Part shown: positions 1 to 7,215 of the stretch, piece by piece
Layout of the letters: every line of letters starts with the position of its first letter
Position numbering within the stretch: the stretch's first letter is position 1
Origin: Pseudomonadota bacterium
GTDB lineage: Bacteria > Pseudomonadota > Gammaproteobacteria > Arenicellales > Arenicellaceae
Reading direction: 5' to 3'
Assembly: GCA_018660405.1 (NCBI GenBank)
Contig: JABJKL010000208.1
Coordinates: forward strand, 1-9,519
DNA: 9,519 nucleotides
The notes under the pieces: generated by a model
The model's database searches: none
What the model saw: the letters and a program-made list of their open reading frames with translations, nothing else
What the model was told of the DNA's origin: nothing
Position numbers and translations under genes: made by a program

Positions 1-224
1 ATATTGTTTTTTTCGTAAAACACCGAGGCACGAATTAACAAAGATTCGGCGTCCTTTTCACCGCTTAAGTAAGTTTTGGATAATGGCGGACGGTGGTACG
101 GTAAATAGATGTCATCGCTTACTACGATAACGCGTCCTTCCCAGCCTTCATGTCGTAGGCTCGCGCCCAATTGTGAGGCAGCGTGGCCGCCGCCGATAAT
201 GATCGCGGTGTGGTCGGAATGCAT
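1..224 (-). CDS. NAD(P)H:ferredoxin reductase, FAD-dependent (N-terminal 74 residues, cut by the window edge)
   Basis: The product should be the flavoprotein that passes electrons from NAD(P)H to a [2Fe-2S] ferredoxin, which then feeds a cytochrome P450 or a Rieske-type oxygenase. Seen: the frame reads from an ATG (222-224) to the window edge without a stop. It opens with a beta strand and the dinucleotide-binding motif IIIGGGHAA (residues 8-16), then a second strand VIVVSDD (32-38), then YHRPPLSKTYL (43-53). The GGGHA and P-Y-x-RPPLSK signatures are hallmarks of the putidaredoxin reductase/rhodocoxin reductase family, whose members are about 400 residues, so some 80% lies outside the window. 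The ATG is the only good start: an in-frame TAG lies 17 codons upstream with no ATG, GTG or TTG between. No strong Shine-Dalgarno is visible. It is divergent from the serine hydrolase gene. The partner ferredoxin and oxygenase cannot be seen. Confidence 0.88.
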   Translation of the reverse strand, partial: MHSDHTAIIIGGGHAASQLGASLRHEGWEGRVIVVSDDIYLPYHRPPLSKTYLSGEKDAESLLIRASVFYEKNN

Positions 225-380
225 GTGGTTGCTTATGTGGGCTCTTGCGCGAACTGTGCTGAGTGGCCCATGAAGCTATCAGTTTCAAGTAGCGCAGGCA
301 ATAGTCAGAGCTTGCGCATATTAAGCGGGCGTGCAAAAGTTGCAGGTTGAAAATTTCCTAACAATAGATAGTGCAAAAAA
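225..380. other. Divergent intergenic region between ferredoxin reductase and serine hydrolase
   Basis: These 156 bases must hold the 5' signals of both divergent genes. Candidate elements for the serine hydrolase are weak: TTGAAA at 347-352, and TATTAA at 319-324 without a matching partner at standard spacing. No inverted repeat of note, small gene or RNA was recognised. Confidence 0.5.
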
Positions 381-1550
381 ATGATTCGTAAAACTCTAGT
401 CTTAGTCATTAAAAGGCTATTGCTGGTTTGTTTGGCTTTGATATTGCTTTTGTGCGGTGGCTTATTGGCTACTGATAACGCGTATATATTCACGGCTTTT
501 TCGCGAACTTATATGTACGGGCATCGCACCGCTAATATTAATGACCATCAGGCGTTTGAAACCCGTGTTATTGAGGCTGCCGAGCAACAGCTTTGGCCCT
601 TGCATGAGCAATATGGTGGTGAAGATTTACCTCAAGATTTAGTCGACTATCTCGAACAGTCGAGATCGGCTGCTTTCCTCGTTATTCATAAAGGCCGCGT
701 GTTGCGCGAACGCTATTTCGCCGAATATAGCGAGACTAGCAAGACCAATTCTTTCTCGATGGCCAAAACCGTAGTCACTCTTTTGCTGGGTATTGCGATT
801 GATGAAGGTTTGGTTGACGGGCTCGATCAGAAGATTATCGACTTTCTGCCGGAATTCGCAGATCAGGAATATGGTAGACAAGTAACGGTCGGCTCTCTAT
901 CTTCAATGACCTCGGGCTATGAGTGGGATGAAGGGTACTACAACGCTTTTAGCCCAACGGTCGAGTTGCTCTACGGTGATTCAGTCACCGACTTTGTGCT
1001 GGGCGGGCGATTTACCACGCTACCCGGGTCTAGCTATCATTATTCCAGTGCTTCTGTCCAGATTCTTGCGGTTTTGTTAACGCGTGCGCTCAAGCAAACA
1101 GACCCAGATACGACTCTAGCGAGCTATTTAAGTGAGAAGCTATGGCAACCGCTAGGCATGAACGCGAGCGGATTATGGCATCTCGATAACAGCGGCATGG
1201 AGCTGGCGTTCTGTTGCTTAAATACCAATGTCCGGAATTATGCCAAGCTCGGCCAGTTTATGTTGCAAGACGGCGTATGGGAAGGCAAGCAGCTGGTGCC
1301 CGCTGCTTTTGTCGAGCTAATGCGCACACCGCAAGCAGACGACCGATTTGGTTACTCCAGTTGGATAAATGAGAGAAATAATCCACCATATTATTCACTC
1401 AATGGCCACCTTGGGCAGTATGTAATTATTGTGCCGGACTATGAATTGGTGATTGTGCGGCTTGGTGAAATTCGCAGGCCCGAACAAGCGGCCAGACGAT
1501 CAGGAGTATCTTTTTATATTGAGCAAGTATTGCCTTTGTTAGGTGTTTAA
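381..1550 (+). CDS. Membrane-anchored serine hydrolase, beta-lactamase class C / EstB-like family
   Basis: This is a 389-residue serine hydrolase of the penicillin-binding-protein-like fold (COG1680 type: class C beta-lactamases, EstB esterases, 6-aminohexanoate-dimer hydrolases). Seen: a basic N-terminus (MIRK...KR) and a hydrophobic segment at about residues 12-30 with no good lipobox, so an N-terminal membrane anchor with the catalytic domain in the periplasm is likely. The nucleophile motif SxxK is SMAK (126-129). The second motif is YSS (221-223) after PGSSYH, in the place of YxN/YSN. The third is HLG (343-345) in NGHLGQYVIIVP, in the place of KTG. The order and spacing are normal, so it should be catalytically competent. 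The substrate is not predictable; a peptidase, esterase or amidase is as likely as a beta-lactamase. The ATG at 381 lacks a clear Shine-Dalgarno, but it is the only start that keeps the anchor. Its stop lies 14 bases from the convergent pump gene, with no obvious terminator between. Confidence 0.9.
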   Translation: MIRKTLVLVIKRLLLVCLALILLLCGGLLATDNAYIFTAFSRTYMYGHRTANINDHQAFETRVIEAAEQQLWPLHEQYGGEDLPQDLVDYLEQSRSAAFLVIHKGRVLRERYFAEYSETSKTNSFSMAKTVVTLLLGIAIDEGLVDGLDQKIIDFLPEFADQEYGRQVTVGSLSSMTSGYEWDEGYYNAFSPTVELLYGDSVTDFVLGGRFTTLPGSSYHYSSASVQILAVLLTRALKQTDPDTTLASYLSEKLWQPLGMNASGLWHLDNSGMELAFCCLNTNVRNYAKLGQFMLQDGVWEGKQLVPAAFVELMRTPQADDRFGYSSWINERNNPPYYSLNGHLGQYVIIVPDYELVIVRLGEIRRPEQAARRSGVSFYIEQVLPLLGV

Positions 1551-1564
1551 CTCAATCAATACAT

Positions 1565-4500
1565 TCACATTTGAGAAGCAAGTTCCGGCAATGCTGTGGC
1601 ATCGCTTTCGTCGGTGCCCCATTCACCTTTTTTGTGGGTCGAAGCAAACAGCAGATAAATGTTCGGCAACACTATCAGTGTAAACAGACTGCCGATTAAC
1701 ATGCCCGCGACCAAAATGATGCCAATGCTATTACGTGCCTCGGCACCCGCACCAGAAACCAGCACTAGCGGGAAATGACCCATCACGGTGGCACCGGTGG
1801 TCATCAGTACCGGGCGTAGACGAATCGTTGCGGCCTCCCTTATTGCTTCATATTTACTGCGGCCAGCCATCTGCAATTGTTTAGCGAATTCCACGATCAA
1901 TATCGCATTTTTGGAAATAAGGCCGACCAGCGTTATGAACCCAATTTGCGAATATATGTTGATGCTAGTCCAGCCAACAAAGGTGAGCATCATTGCGCCG
2001 CTAAGCGCTAGCGGTACCGAGCCGGCAAGTATCACGACCGGGTCACGGAAGCTGTTGAACTGAACCGCGAGCACAAGGAAAACAAATACTAATGCCAGGC
2101 CGAGTACGCCAAACAGGGTATTACCCTCCTGGCGTAATTGTCTGGATTCGCCCGCGTAATCGAGCGTGTAACCTGCGGGAAGTATTTCTTGCGCCGCTTG
2201 TTCCAGGAACGATAAGCCTTGCTCATTGGTAACGCCGGGACGCACAAGTCCGAATACCCTGAAAGCATTCTTTTGTTCAAATTTGCGTAAAAACCTCGGT
2301 GTTGCTTGTTTATTCAGGGTAGCTAGGCCCGAAAGCGGTACGCTGCTTCCATCCGGCGTTTGTATCTCAAGGTTCATTAGTGCATCGGGATCTGGTCGTC
2401 CGTTAAGTTCTAACATGGGGATCACCTTGTAAGCCCTGCCATCAAGGTCGAAGCGGTTGACGTAGTTGCCCGACATTAGCAGGCCGATTTGCTGGCTTAC
2501 GTCAGACAGGCTCATCCCCAGATCAGCCACTCGATCGCGATTCAGGATAAATTCCCCCTGCTGGAGGTCGATTTGCAGGTCTTTGTCAGCCGTTATAAAC
2601 AGACCACTGCGAATTGCCCTCTCCCGGAGTTGTTCCGCAAAAGGAAGCATATCTATCGGCGTATCGCCCGACTGAACTACAAGTTCTACCGAGAAGTTAC
2701 CAGCGGTAGGCAGCGGCGCCGAGAGTATCGGAAATATCTGTAGCGCAGCGATGCCAGAGACTTGCTGAAATACTCCCGGAACCAGCTCATGTACCGAGTT
2801 CGGACGGTCATCAAAAGGATGAAATAGTTCGCCAGCGATGCCGCCGCCTGGACCGAGCACCTGCCACATACTTTTTGCACCCGGCAGCGCAGAGCCTATG
2901 TCAACAAGTTGATCGGTAGCCTTACTGGTGAATTCTAAAGAAGCCTCAGGAGGTGCGTTAATCACAAATCGTATAGTCCCCTGATCTTCTATAGGGGCTA
3001 GTTCTTGCTGCGAAAATAGATAAAATGGTGCTACTAACAAGGCAAAAAACAATGCCACGAATAGTATTTGAGGAGTGCTATTCAGGGTTCGGTCCAGTAA
3101 GCGTCCGTACAAGATTTCGAGCCGCGAAAGCGTGCGGTTTACTTTAAGTGTAAAGCGACTTTCCTTACCGCCCTCAGCGCATACATAAGCGCTCATTATC
3201 GGAGAAAGAGTTAACGCCAGTATTCCTGAAATTATTACCGCAATCGCAAGCGTAAACGCAAATTCCTTGAATAACGCGCCTGTGAGTCCGGTTAAAAACC
3301 CGATGGGTGCGTAGACCGTCGCCAGGGTTAACGTCATTGCCACAATGGGTGATGATAGCTGACGAGAACTATCAAGCGCGGCTTGTGTGCGGCTACTGCC
3401 TTCCCGCATTTTACGTGCAACGTTTTCGACCACCACAATGGCATCGTCAACCACCAGGCCTACGGACAATACAATGGCTAGAACCGTCAGTATATTGAGT
3501 GAAAACCCCATTGCGGATGTTGCCGCAATCGCGCCAAGCAAAGAAACGGGAATAGCAACCAGCGGAACCAGTGCTGTACGAATGGAGCCCATGAACAAGA
3601 ATACGACCAACCCTACCAGGAATATGGTTTCAGCCAGGGTGATGAAGATTTCGATAAGGGCTTCGCGCATATAGCGGGTGTTATCGTTGCCGACAATAAT
3701 GTTAAGGTCATCTCCATATACTTCATTGATACTGTCCAACGTTTTGTATAATTGGTTGCCGACGGCGATATCATTGGAGCCCGGTTCGGTATTTATACCA
3801 ATGAAAATTTCGTTGTCGTAGTTTGATCGCGATGTGCTATCGCCTTCCTCTTGGCCCAATTCCACGCGTGCCACATCCTGCATTCGCACCAGTGCTCCGT
3901 TGTCGTCGCGAATAACAATTTGCTCGAAGTCTTCGACCGATTTAAGCGCCGTATTGATCTGTAGATTGACTTGTTGACTATTGTTTTCGCTGCGTCCAAT
4001 GGTAGCGATAACATTGTTTTGCGTTAAGGCGCTATGAACATCCTGAGCACTGACGCTCATGCTGACCATTTTAATCGGGTCCAGCCAGATGCGCATGGCG
4101 GGCAAGCGGTTTCCCCACAGGCCTAATGACTTCACATCATCCATCGTGCTGAGAATAGGAAGAATATGGCGTGCAAGGTAGTCCGATAATTCTGGATTAG
4201 ACATACCGCTTGTCGCTCGGGCAACAAGATAAAACGCAGAAAACGGGCTGTCAGCCCGAATGACCGTTACTGCGGGGTCTTCGGCAGCTTCCGGCAGCAA
4301 AAATTTGATTTGCTCCAAACGTGCCGACAGTTCTGCCAACGCGGCTGTACTGTCTTCGTTAATGCTCAACCATACGGTCACCGTACTCATGCCGGCAATT
4401 GACGTCGACTCTACATAATCCACGCCCGGTATTGCACGGGCAACGCCTTCGATGGGTTCCGTAATAAAGCCCTGAACAATTTCAGCAGAAGCGCCCACGT

Positions 4501-4684
4501 ACAGTGTTTGAATAACCAGATTTGAGCTTTTGATGATCGGGAAATTTATAATCGGCATGGATGTCGCCGCCCTGGCACCAATCAATATAATGGCGATACA
4601 CATCACCACAGCAATCATCGGCCGTTGCACAAAAAGATCGGTCCAGCGTTTTCTGGAGGCGTTTGGTGTGTTTAATGTGTCCAT
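1565..4684 (-). CDS. RND multidrug efflux pump, inner-membrane permease (HAE1 family, AcrB/MexI-like)
   Basis: This is a full-length (1039 residues) hydrophobe/amphiphile-efflux RND permease, which exports drugs or other amphiphiles using the proton gradient. Seen: the first membrane helix (about 22-38) follows an FVQRPMIAVVM start. A large periplasmic loop runs to about 340. A block of helices (about 343-505) contains VGLVVDDAIVVVEN with the paired acidic residues D413/D414. A second periplasmic loop lies between about 560 and 855. The final helix block (about 855-1012) carries GLISKNAIL with K925. D413, D414 and K925 match the AcrB proton-relay residues D407, D408 and K940. Nothing is missing or frameshifted. 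The periplasmic N-terminal part (YVGASAEIVQGFITEPIEG) reminds me more of MexI/MexK-type pumps than of AcrB, from memory only. The ATG lies 21 bp after the adaptor's stop, so the two genes form an operon. No outer-membrane factor gene follows; the next gene is convergent. The substrate cannot be deduced. Confidence 0.96.
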   Translation of the reverse strand: MDTLNTPNASRKRWTDLFVQRPMIAVVMCIAIILIGARAATSMPIINFPIIKSSNLVIQTLYVGASAEIVQGFITEPIEGVARAIPGVDYVESTSIAGMSTVTVWLSINEDSTAALAELSARLEQIKFLLPEAAEDPAVTVIRADSPFSAFYLVARATSGMSNPELSDYLARHILPILSTMDDVKSLGLWGNRLPAMRIWLDPIKMVSMSVSAQDVHSALTQNNVIATIGRSENNSQQVNLQINTALKSVEDFEQIVIRDDNGALVRMQDVARVELGQEEGDSTSRSNYDNEIFIGINTEPGSNDIAVGNQLYKTLDSINEVYGDDLNIIVGNDNTRYMREALIEIFITLAETIFLVGLVVFLFMGSIRTALVPLVAIPVSLLGAIAATSAMGFSLNILTVLAIVLSVGLVVDDAIVVVENVARKMREGSSRTQAALDSSRQLSSPIVAMTLTLATVYAPIGFLTGLTGALFKEFAFTLAIAVIISGILALTLSPIMSAYVCAEGGKESRFTLKVNRTLSRLEILYGRLLDRTLNSTPQILFVALFFALLVAPFYLFSQQELAPIEDQGTIRFVINAPPEASLEFTSKATDQLVDIGSALPGAKSMWQVLGPGGGIAGELFHPFDDRPNSVHELVPGVFQQVSGIAALQIFPILSAPLPTAGNFSVELVVQSGDTPIDMLPFAEQLRERAIRSGLFITADKDLQIDLQQGEFILNRDRVADLGMSLSDVSQQIGLLMSGNYVNRFDLDGRAYKVIPMLELNGRPDPDALMNLEIQTPDGSSVPLSGLATLNKQATPRFLRKFEQKNAFRVFGLVRPGVTNEQGLSFLEQAAQEILPAGYTLDYAGESRQLRQEGNTLFGVLGLALVFVFLVLAVQFNSFRDPVVILAGSVPLALSGAMMLTFVGWTSINIYSQIGFITLVGLISKNAILIVEFAKQLQMAGRSKYEAIREAATIRLRPVLMTTGATVMGHFPLVLVSGAGAEARNSIGIILVAGMLIGSLFTLIVLPNIYLLFASTHKKGEWGTDESDATALPELASQM

Positions 4685-4691
4685 CGTTAGG

Positions 4692-4705
4692 TGCTCGTCA
4701 GAGCA
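4692..4705. repeat. Short inverted repeat between adaptor and permease genes
   Basis: TGCTC (4692-4696) and GAGCA (4701-4705) form a perfect 5 bp stem with a 4-base loop. It fills most of the 21 bp between the adaptor stop and the permease ATG. In the mRNA the hairpin would cover the only GAG that could act as a Shine-Dalgarno for the permease. It could tune permease translation or be chance; a 5 bp stem is common at random. Confidence 0.3.
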
Positions 4706-5809
4706 TTATTCAGCGGACCCGGCAGGTGTCAGTGCGTTGACCAAAACACCCTCACGAAGCTTGAATGAACCCACCGCTGCGACCATATCGCCTGCCAGCA
4801 GTCCATCGATGACCAGCACTTGTTGATCGCGCTCTCCGTTGAGTTCCACGTAGACTTTATTGGCGCGGTGTGTGCCGCGTGGAGCATCGGACTCCACCGG
4901 TTCCAGTTTAAAAACGAACGAGCCATTGCTGTCGTATCGAATGGCTGGGCCTGGTACTACTTGGCCGGTTTGCGCGGTACCTGTCGGAACTTTGGCCACC
5001 AACGCCATTCCGGAGATGAGTAGGCCATCGTCATTATTGATCTCCGCTCGAAATCGAACGTTTCTGGAGGATGTATCGGCAACTGAATCTCTCGCAATGA
5101 TGATGGCCTTGCGCGTGCCTTCATAAAACCCATCTGCAGAGATATCGATTAGATCGCCAACATTAAGTTTTGCCAGTTGCTGCGGAAGGCTGAAATTCAC
5201 CCACAGAGTATTGCTAACCCCCACCAGCGTGGTTATCAATTCGCCGGGCGTCATATATTGACCAACCTCTATTGCATGAAGCCCCGCGACAGCGTCAAAA
5301 GGAGCGCGAATATTTTTTTTGCCGATAGTAGCTTCCAGTTCTTGCACCTCGGCAGTGAGTGAATCCCGCGTGGCCTCGGCTTGGTCTCGGACGGCCTCAG
5401 AGGCAGCACCTTTTTCGACCACCAATAGCATTCTTCGGTAATTTGTTTCCGCAAGCTTTAGATCGGCTTGTCTTGCGGCGAGTTTGGCGCGTTCCTCATC
5501 GGTTTCAAGGCGTAAGAATGGCTGACCCTGATTAACGGTTTGGCCGGCCTGCACATGAACCTCAGCGACAACACCCGCCAGTTCGTTTCTCAATTCAATT
5601 GATTGTGTGGCCAGCGTTTCGGCGATTACTTCGATTGATGGAGTCCACGAGCCTGATTCGGCGATCGCAAATTCTACAGTCTCCATTGGCTCGGGAAACG
5701 AAGCAGCACGTTGCATTGCAGATGATATTTGAAAGGTCTTGACCACGAACAGGGCGGTTGCGACTAATACGCAAAACCCTATCGCCAGCCCCCATTTTTT
5801 TAGAGACAC
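4706..5809 (-). CDS. RND efflux pump periplasmic adaptor subunit (membrane fusion protein)
   Basis: This 367-residue adaptor would link the RND permease encoded just downstream to an outer-membrane channel. Seen, in order: a membrane anchor at about residues 6-23; the first lipoyl half-motif (about 69-102, ELAGVVAEVHVQAGQTVNQG); an alpha-helical hairpin (about 104-162, rich in A, E, L, R); the second lipoyl half (about 165-198, IRAPFDAVAGLHAIEVGQ); a beta-barrel (about 203-275, ending in SGMALVAKVP); and a membrane-proximal domain (to about 358). This is the standard AcrA/MexH-like layout. No lipobox cysteine is present (the only early cysteine, C13, lies within the hydrophobic run), so it is anchored by a helix rather than by lipid. 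The start codon is GTG (5807-5809): a TAA stop lies five codons upstream, and starting at the next methionine (32) would delete the anchor. The Shine-Dalgarno is weak. It is the first gene of the two-gene operon. Confidence 0.94.
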   Translation of the reverse strand: MSLKKWGLAIGFCVLVATALFVVKTFQISSAMQRAASFPEPMETVEFAIAESGSWTPSIEVIAETLATQSIELRNELAGVVAEVHVQAGQTVNQGQPFLRLETDEERAKLAARQADLKLAETNYRRMLLVVEKGAASEAVRDQAEATRDSLTAEVQELEATIGKKNIRAPFDAVAGLHAIEVGQYMTPGELITTLVGVSNTLWVNFSLPQQLAKLNVGDLIDISADGFYEGTRKAIIIARDSVADTSSRNVRFRAEINNDDGLLISGMALVAKVPTGTAQTGQVVPGPAIRYDSNGSFVFKLEPVESDAPRGTHRANKVYVELNGERDQQVLVIDGLLAGDMVAAVGSFKLREGVLVNALTPAGSAE

Positions 5810-5828
5810 GTTATATACCGGTTATCCC

Positions 5829-5844
5829 GCACCTCACCAGGTGC
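5829..5844. promoter_or_regulatory. Palindrome in the divergent efflux/adhC control region (candidate operator)
   Basis: GCACCT (5829-5834) and AGGTGC (5839-5844) are perfect inverted repeats separated by CACC. The element sits 19 bp upstream of the GTG start of the adaptor gene and about 130 bp from adhC. A short palindrome in this position is typical of TetR- or MarR-type operators controlling RND operons, but no regulator gene is present in the window, so the role is inference. It could also act as a small hairpin in the 5' leader of the efflux mRNA. Confidence 0.35.
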
Positions 5845-5862
5845 TTATGTGTGTTGCGATGA

Positions 5863-5873
5863 TATAGACTATA
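5863..5873. promoter_or_regulatory. TATAG-A-CTATA symmetric element (possible overlapping -10 region)
   Basis: The 11-base element TATAGACTATA is symmetric about one base. It gives TATAGA on the plus strand and TATAGT on the minus strand, both acceptable -10 hexamers. On the minus strand a weak -35 (TTTCGG) lies 17 bp further upstream. No convincing -35 was found for the plus-strand direction. It is therefore a tentative promoter core for the efflux operon, and possibly for both directions. Confidence 0.25.
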
Positions 5874-5874
5874 A

Positions 5875-5912
5875 GAGACCTTTGCACGAGCCGAAAATTT
5901 GCTAAATTTGGC
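5875..5912. other. Possible insertion-sequence end remnant upstream of adhC
   Basis: GAGACCTTTGCACGAG (5875-5890) resembles, from memory, terminal inverted repeats of IS5-family (IS1031-like) elements, and it is preceded by TAA, the sort of trinucleotide those elements duplicate. It runs into an imperfect AT-rich inverted repeat (GCC...AAATTT-GCT-AAATTTGGC, 5890-5912). No transposase frame and no matching second end were found in the window, so this is a weak call; it could simply be the adhC promoter region. Confidence 0.2.
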
Positions 5913-5973
5913 CGTTTAAGGCGAAATAATGTTGTGGCATCATGCGCGATAGAAAAACATAGAGAATATAGTG

Positions 5974-7080
5974 ATGAAGACACGCGCAGCAGTAGCGTTT
6001 GAAGCGGGTAAACCGTTGGAAATAGCCGATGTGGATTTGGATGATCCCAAAGCCGGTGAGGCTCTGGTCGAAATTAAAGCAACCGGCGTTTGCCATACCG
6101 ATGCCTTTACTTTGTCGGGCGATGACCCCGAAGGAGCATTTCCGGCCATTCTGGGCCATGAGGGGGCGGGCATTGTGCAAGAAGTGGGTCCGGGTGTGAC
6201 CTCGGTTAAGCCGGGTGATCATGTGATTCCACTGTATACCCCGGAGTGTCGCGAGTGCGATTACTGCTTGCACCCTAAAACAAATCTTTGTCAGGCGATT
6301 CGCGAAACTCAGGGTAAAGGCATGATGCCCGATGGCACCAGCCGCTTTAGTCTGGATGGCGAGCCGCTGCTTCATTACATGGGCTGCTCTACTTTTTCGA
6401 ATTACACCGTATTGCCAGAGATCGCCCTGGCCAAGGTGCGAGAAGACGCACCGTTCGACAAGATCTGCTATATCGGTTGTGGGGTAACCACCGGCGTGGG
6501 CGCAGTCGCTTTTGATGCCAAGGTAGAACCCGGTTCCAATGTGGTGGTCTTTGGTTTGGGTGGAATTGGTTTGAATGTGGTACAAGGTGCGCGCTTGGTA
6601 GGAGCGAACAAAATTATCGGTGTGGATATTAACGAGTCTAAAAAGGGCTTGGCCGAGCAGTTTGGAATGACCGATTTTATTAACCCCAAAAAGGTCGATG
6701 ATGTGGTGGCAGCAATCGTTGATGCTACTGACGGCGGTGCCGATTACAGTTTCGAGTGCATTGGTAACGTGAACACCATGCGCCAGGCACTCGAATGCTG
6801 CCATAAAGGTTGGGGAGAATCAGTGATTATCGGTGTGGCAGGCGCGGGCAAGGAAATCGCCACCCGGCCGTTCCAGCTGGTGACGGGCCGGGTATGGCGT
6901 GGTACCGCGTTCGGTGGTGCCAGAGGGCGTACCGATGTGCCAAAAATAGTCGATTGGTACATGGATGGGAAAATCAATATTGATGATTTGATCACCCATA
7001 CCATGCCACTGGACGATATCAATAATGCATTTCAATTAATGCACGCAGGCGAGTCGATCAGGTCGGTGGTGCTCTACTAG
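5974..7080 (+). CDS. adhC: S-(hydroxymethyl)glutathione dehydrogenase / class III alcohol dehydrogenase
   Basis: This is the zinc-dependent, NAD-linked enzyme that oxidises S-hydroxymethylglutathione (formed from formaldehyde and glutathione) to S-formylglutathione; it can also act as an S-nitrosoglutathione reductase. It is cytosolic. Seen: 368 residues, the family length. Catalytic zinc ligands are C40 (GVCHTDAF), H62/E63 (LGHEGAG) and C169 (IGCGVTTGVGAV). The structural-zinc cysteines are C92, C95, C98 and C106, with the classic 3-3-8 spacing. The NAD motif GLGGIG is at 194-199, with D218 at the end of the next strand. The class III features SGDDPEG and RETQGKG (R110) are present. I place the start at ATG 5974, not at the adjoining GTG 5971: an AGAGAA lies 7 bases upstream of the ATG, and MKTRAAVAF matches the start of FrmA-type proteins. 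All key residues are intact. No formylglutathione hydrolase follows, and no FrmR-like regulator is in the window. The symbol frmA would serve equally well. Confidence 0.97.
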   Translation: MKTRAAVAFEAGKPLEIADVDLDDPKAGEALVEIKATGVCHTDAFTLSGDDPEGAFPAILGHEGAGIVQEVGPGVTSVKPGDHVIPLYTPECRECDYCLHPKTNLCQAIRETQGKGMMPDGTSRFSLDGEPLLHYMGCSTFSNYTVLPEIALAKVREDAPFDKICYIGCGVTTGVGAVAFDAKVEPGSNVVVFGLGGIGLNVVQGARLVGANKIIGVDINESKKGLAEQFGMTDFINPKKVDDVVAAIVDATDGGADYSFECIGNVNTMRQALECCHKGWGESVIIGVAGAGKEIATRPFQLVTGRVWRGTAFGGARGRTDVPKIVDWYMDGKINIDDLITHTMPLDDINNAFQLMHAGESIRSVVLY

Positions 7081-7121
7081 TGCCCTTTCAATGGCGTCTG
7101 ACCGTACTGTTTGACGCGTTT

Positions 7122-7185
7122 CTATCAGATAGCATGTGTTTTATACTATCCCTAATCCAGTTGCCGGTTTACCGCACCCGGCAAC
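7122..7185 (+). promoter_or_regulatory. Leader region of the lectin-like pair: symmetric element, possible -10 and 8 bp hairpin
   Basis: The 135 bp gap between adhC and the first lectin-like gene holds several signals. There is a symmetric CTATC-A-GATAG (7122-7132), a possible -10 TATACT (7142-7147) without a good -35 at normal distance (TTGACG at 7111-7116 is 25 bp away), and an inverted repeat. The repeat pairs GTTGCCGG (7160-7167) with CCGGCAAC (7178-7185), giving a perfect 8 bp stem with a 10-base loop. No run of T follows on either strand, so it is not a typical intrinsic terminator. It could be a structured 5' leader, an operator, or a weak or Rho-assisted terminator for adhC. The gap suggests that the lectin-like genes are transcribed at least partly on their own. 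Confidence 0.4.
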
Positions 7186-7215
7186 CATTGTAGAGACGAT
7201 CATATTGAGGCACTC

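Noticed and set aside
148..336. A minus-strand 62-codon frame overlapping the start of the ferredoxin reductase
   Set aside because: It is out of frame with the true reductase reading frame, which carries the FAD motifs; the peptide is Arg/His-rich and featureless.
5902..6804. A 300-codon minus-strand open frame opposite adhC
   Set aside because: It lies almost wholly antisense to a gene with every class III ADH motif intact. Its translation is rich in His, Cys, Arg and Thr with no recognisable domain, as expected from the reverse of a codon-biased gene. Such mirror frames opposite dehydrogenase genes are a known source of false annotations.
7160..7185. Calling the hairpin an intrinsic terminator of adhC
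   Set aside because: No T-rich tract follows on the plus strand (CATTGTAGAG), and none on the minus strand.
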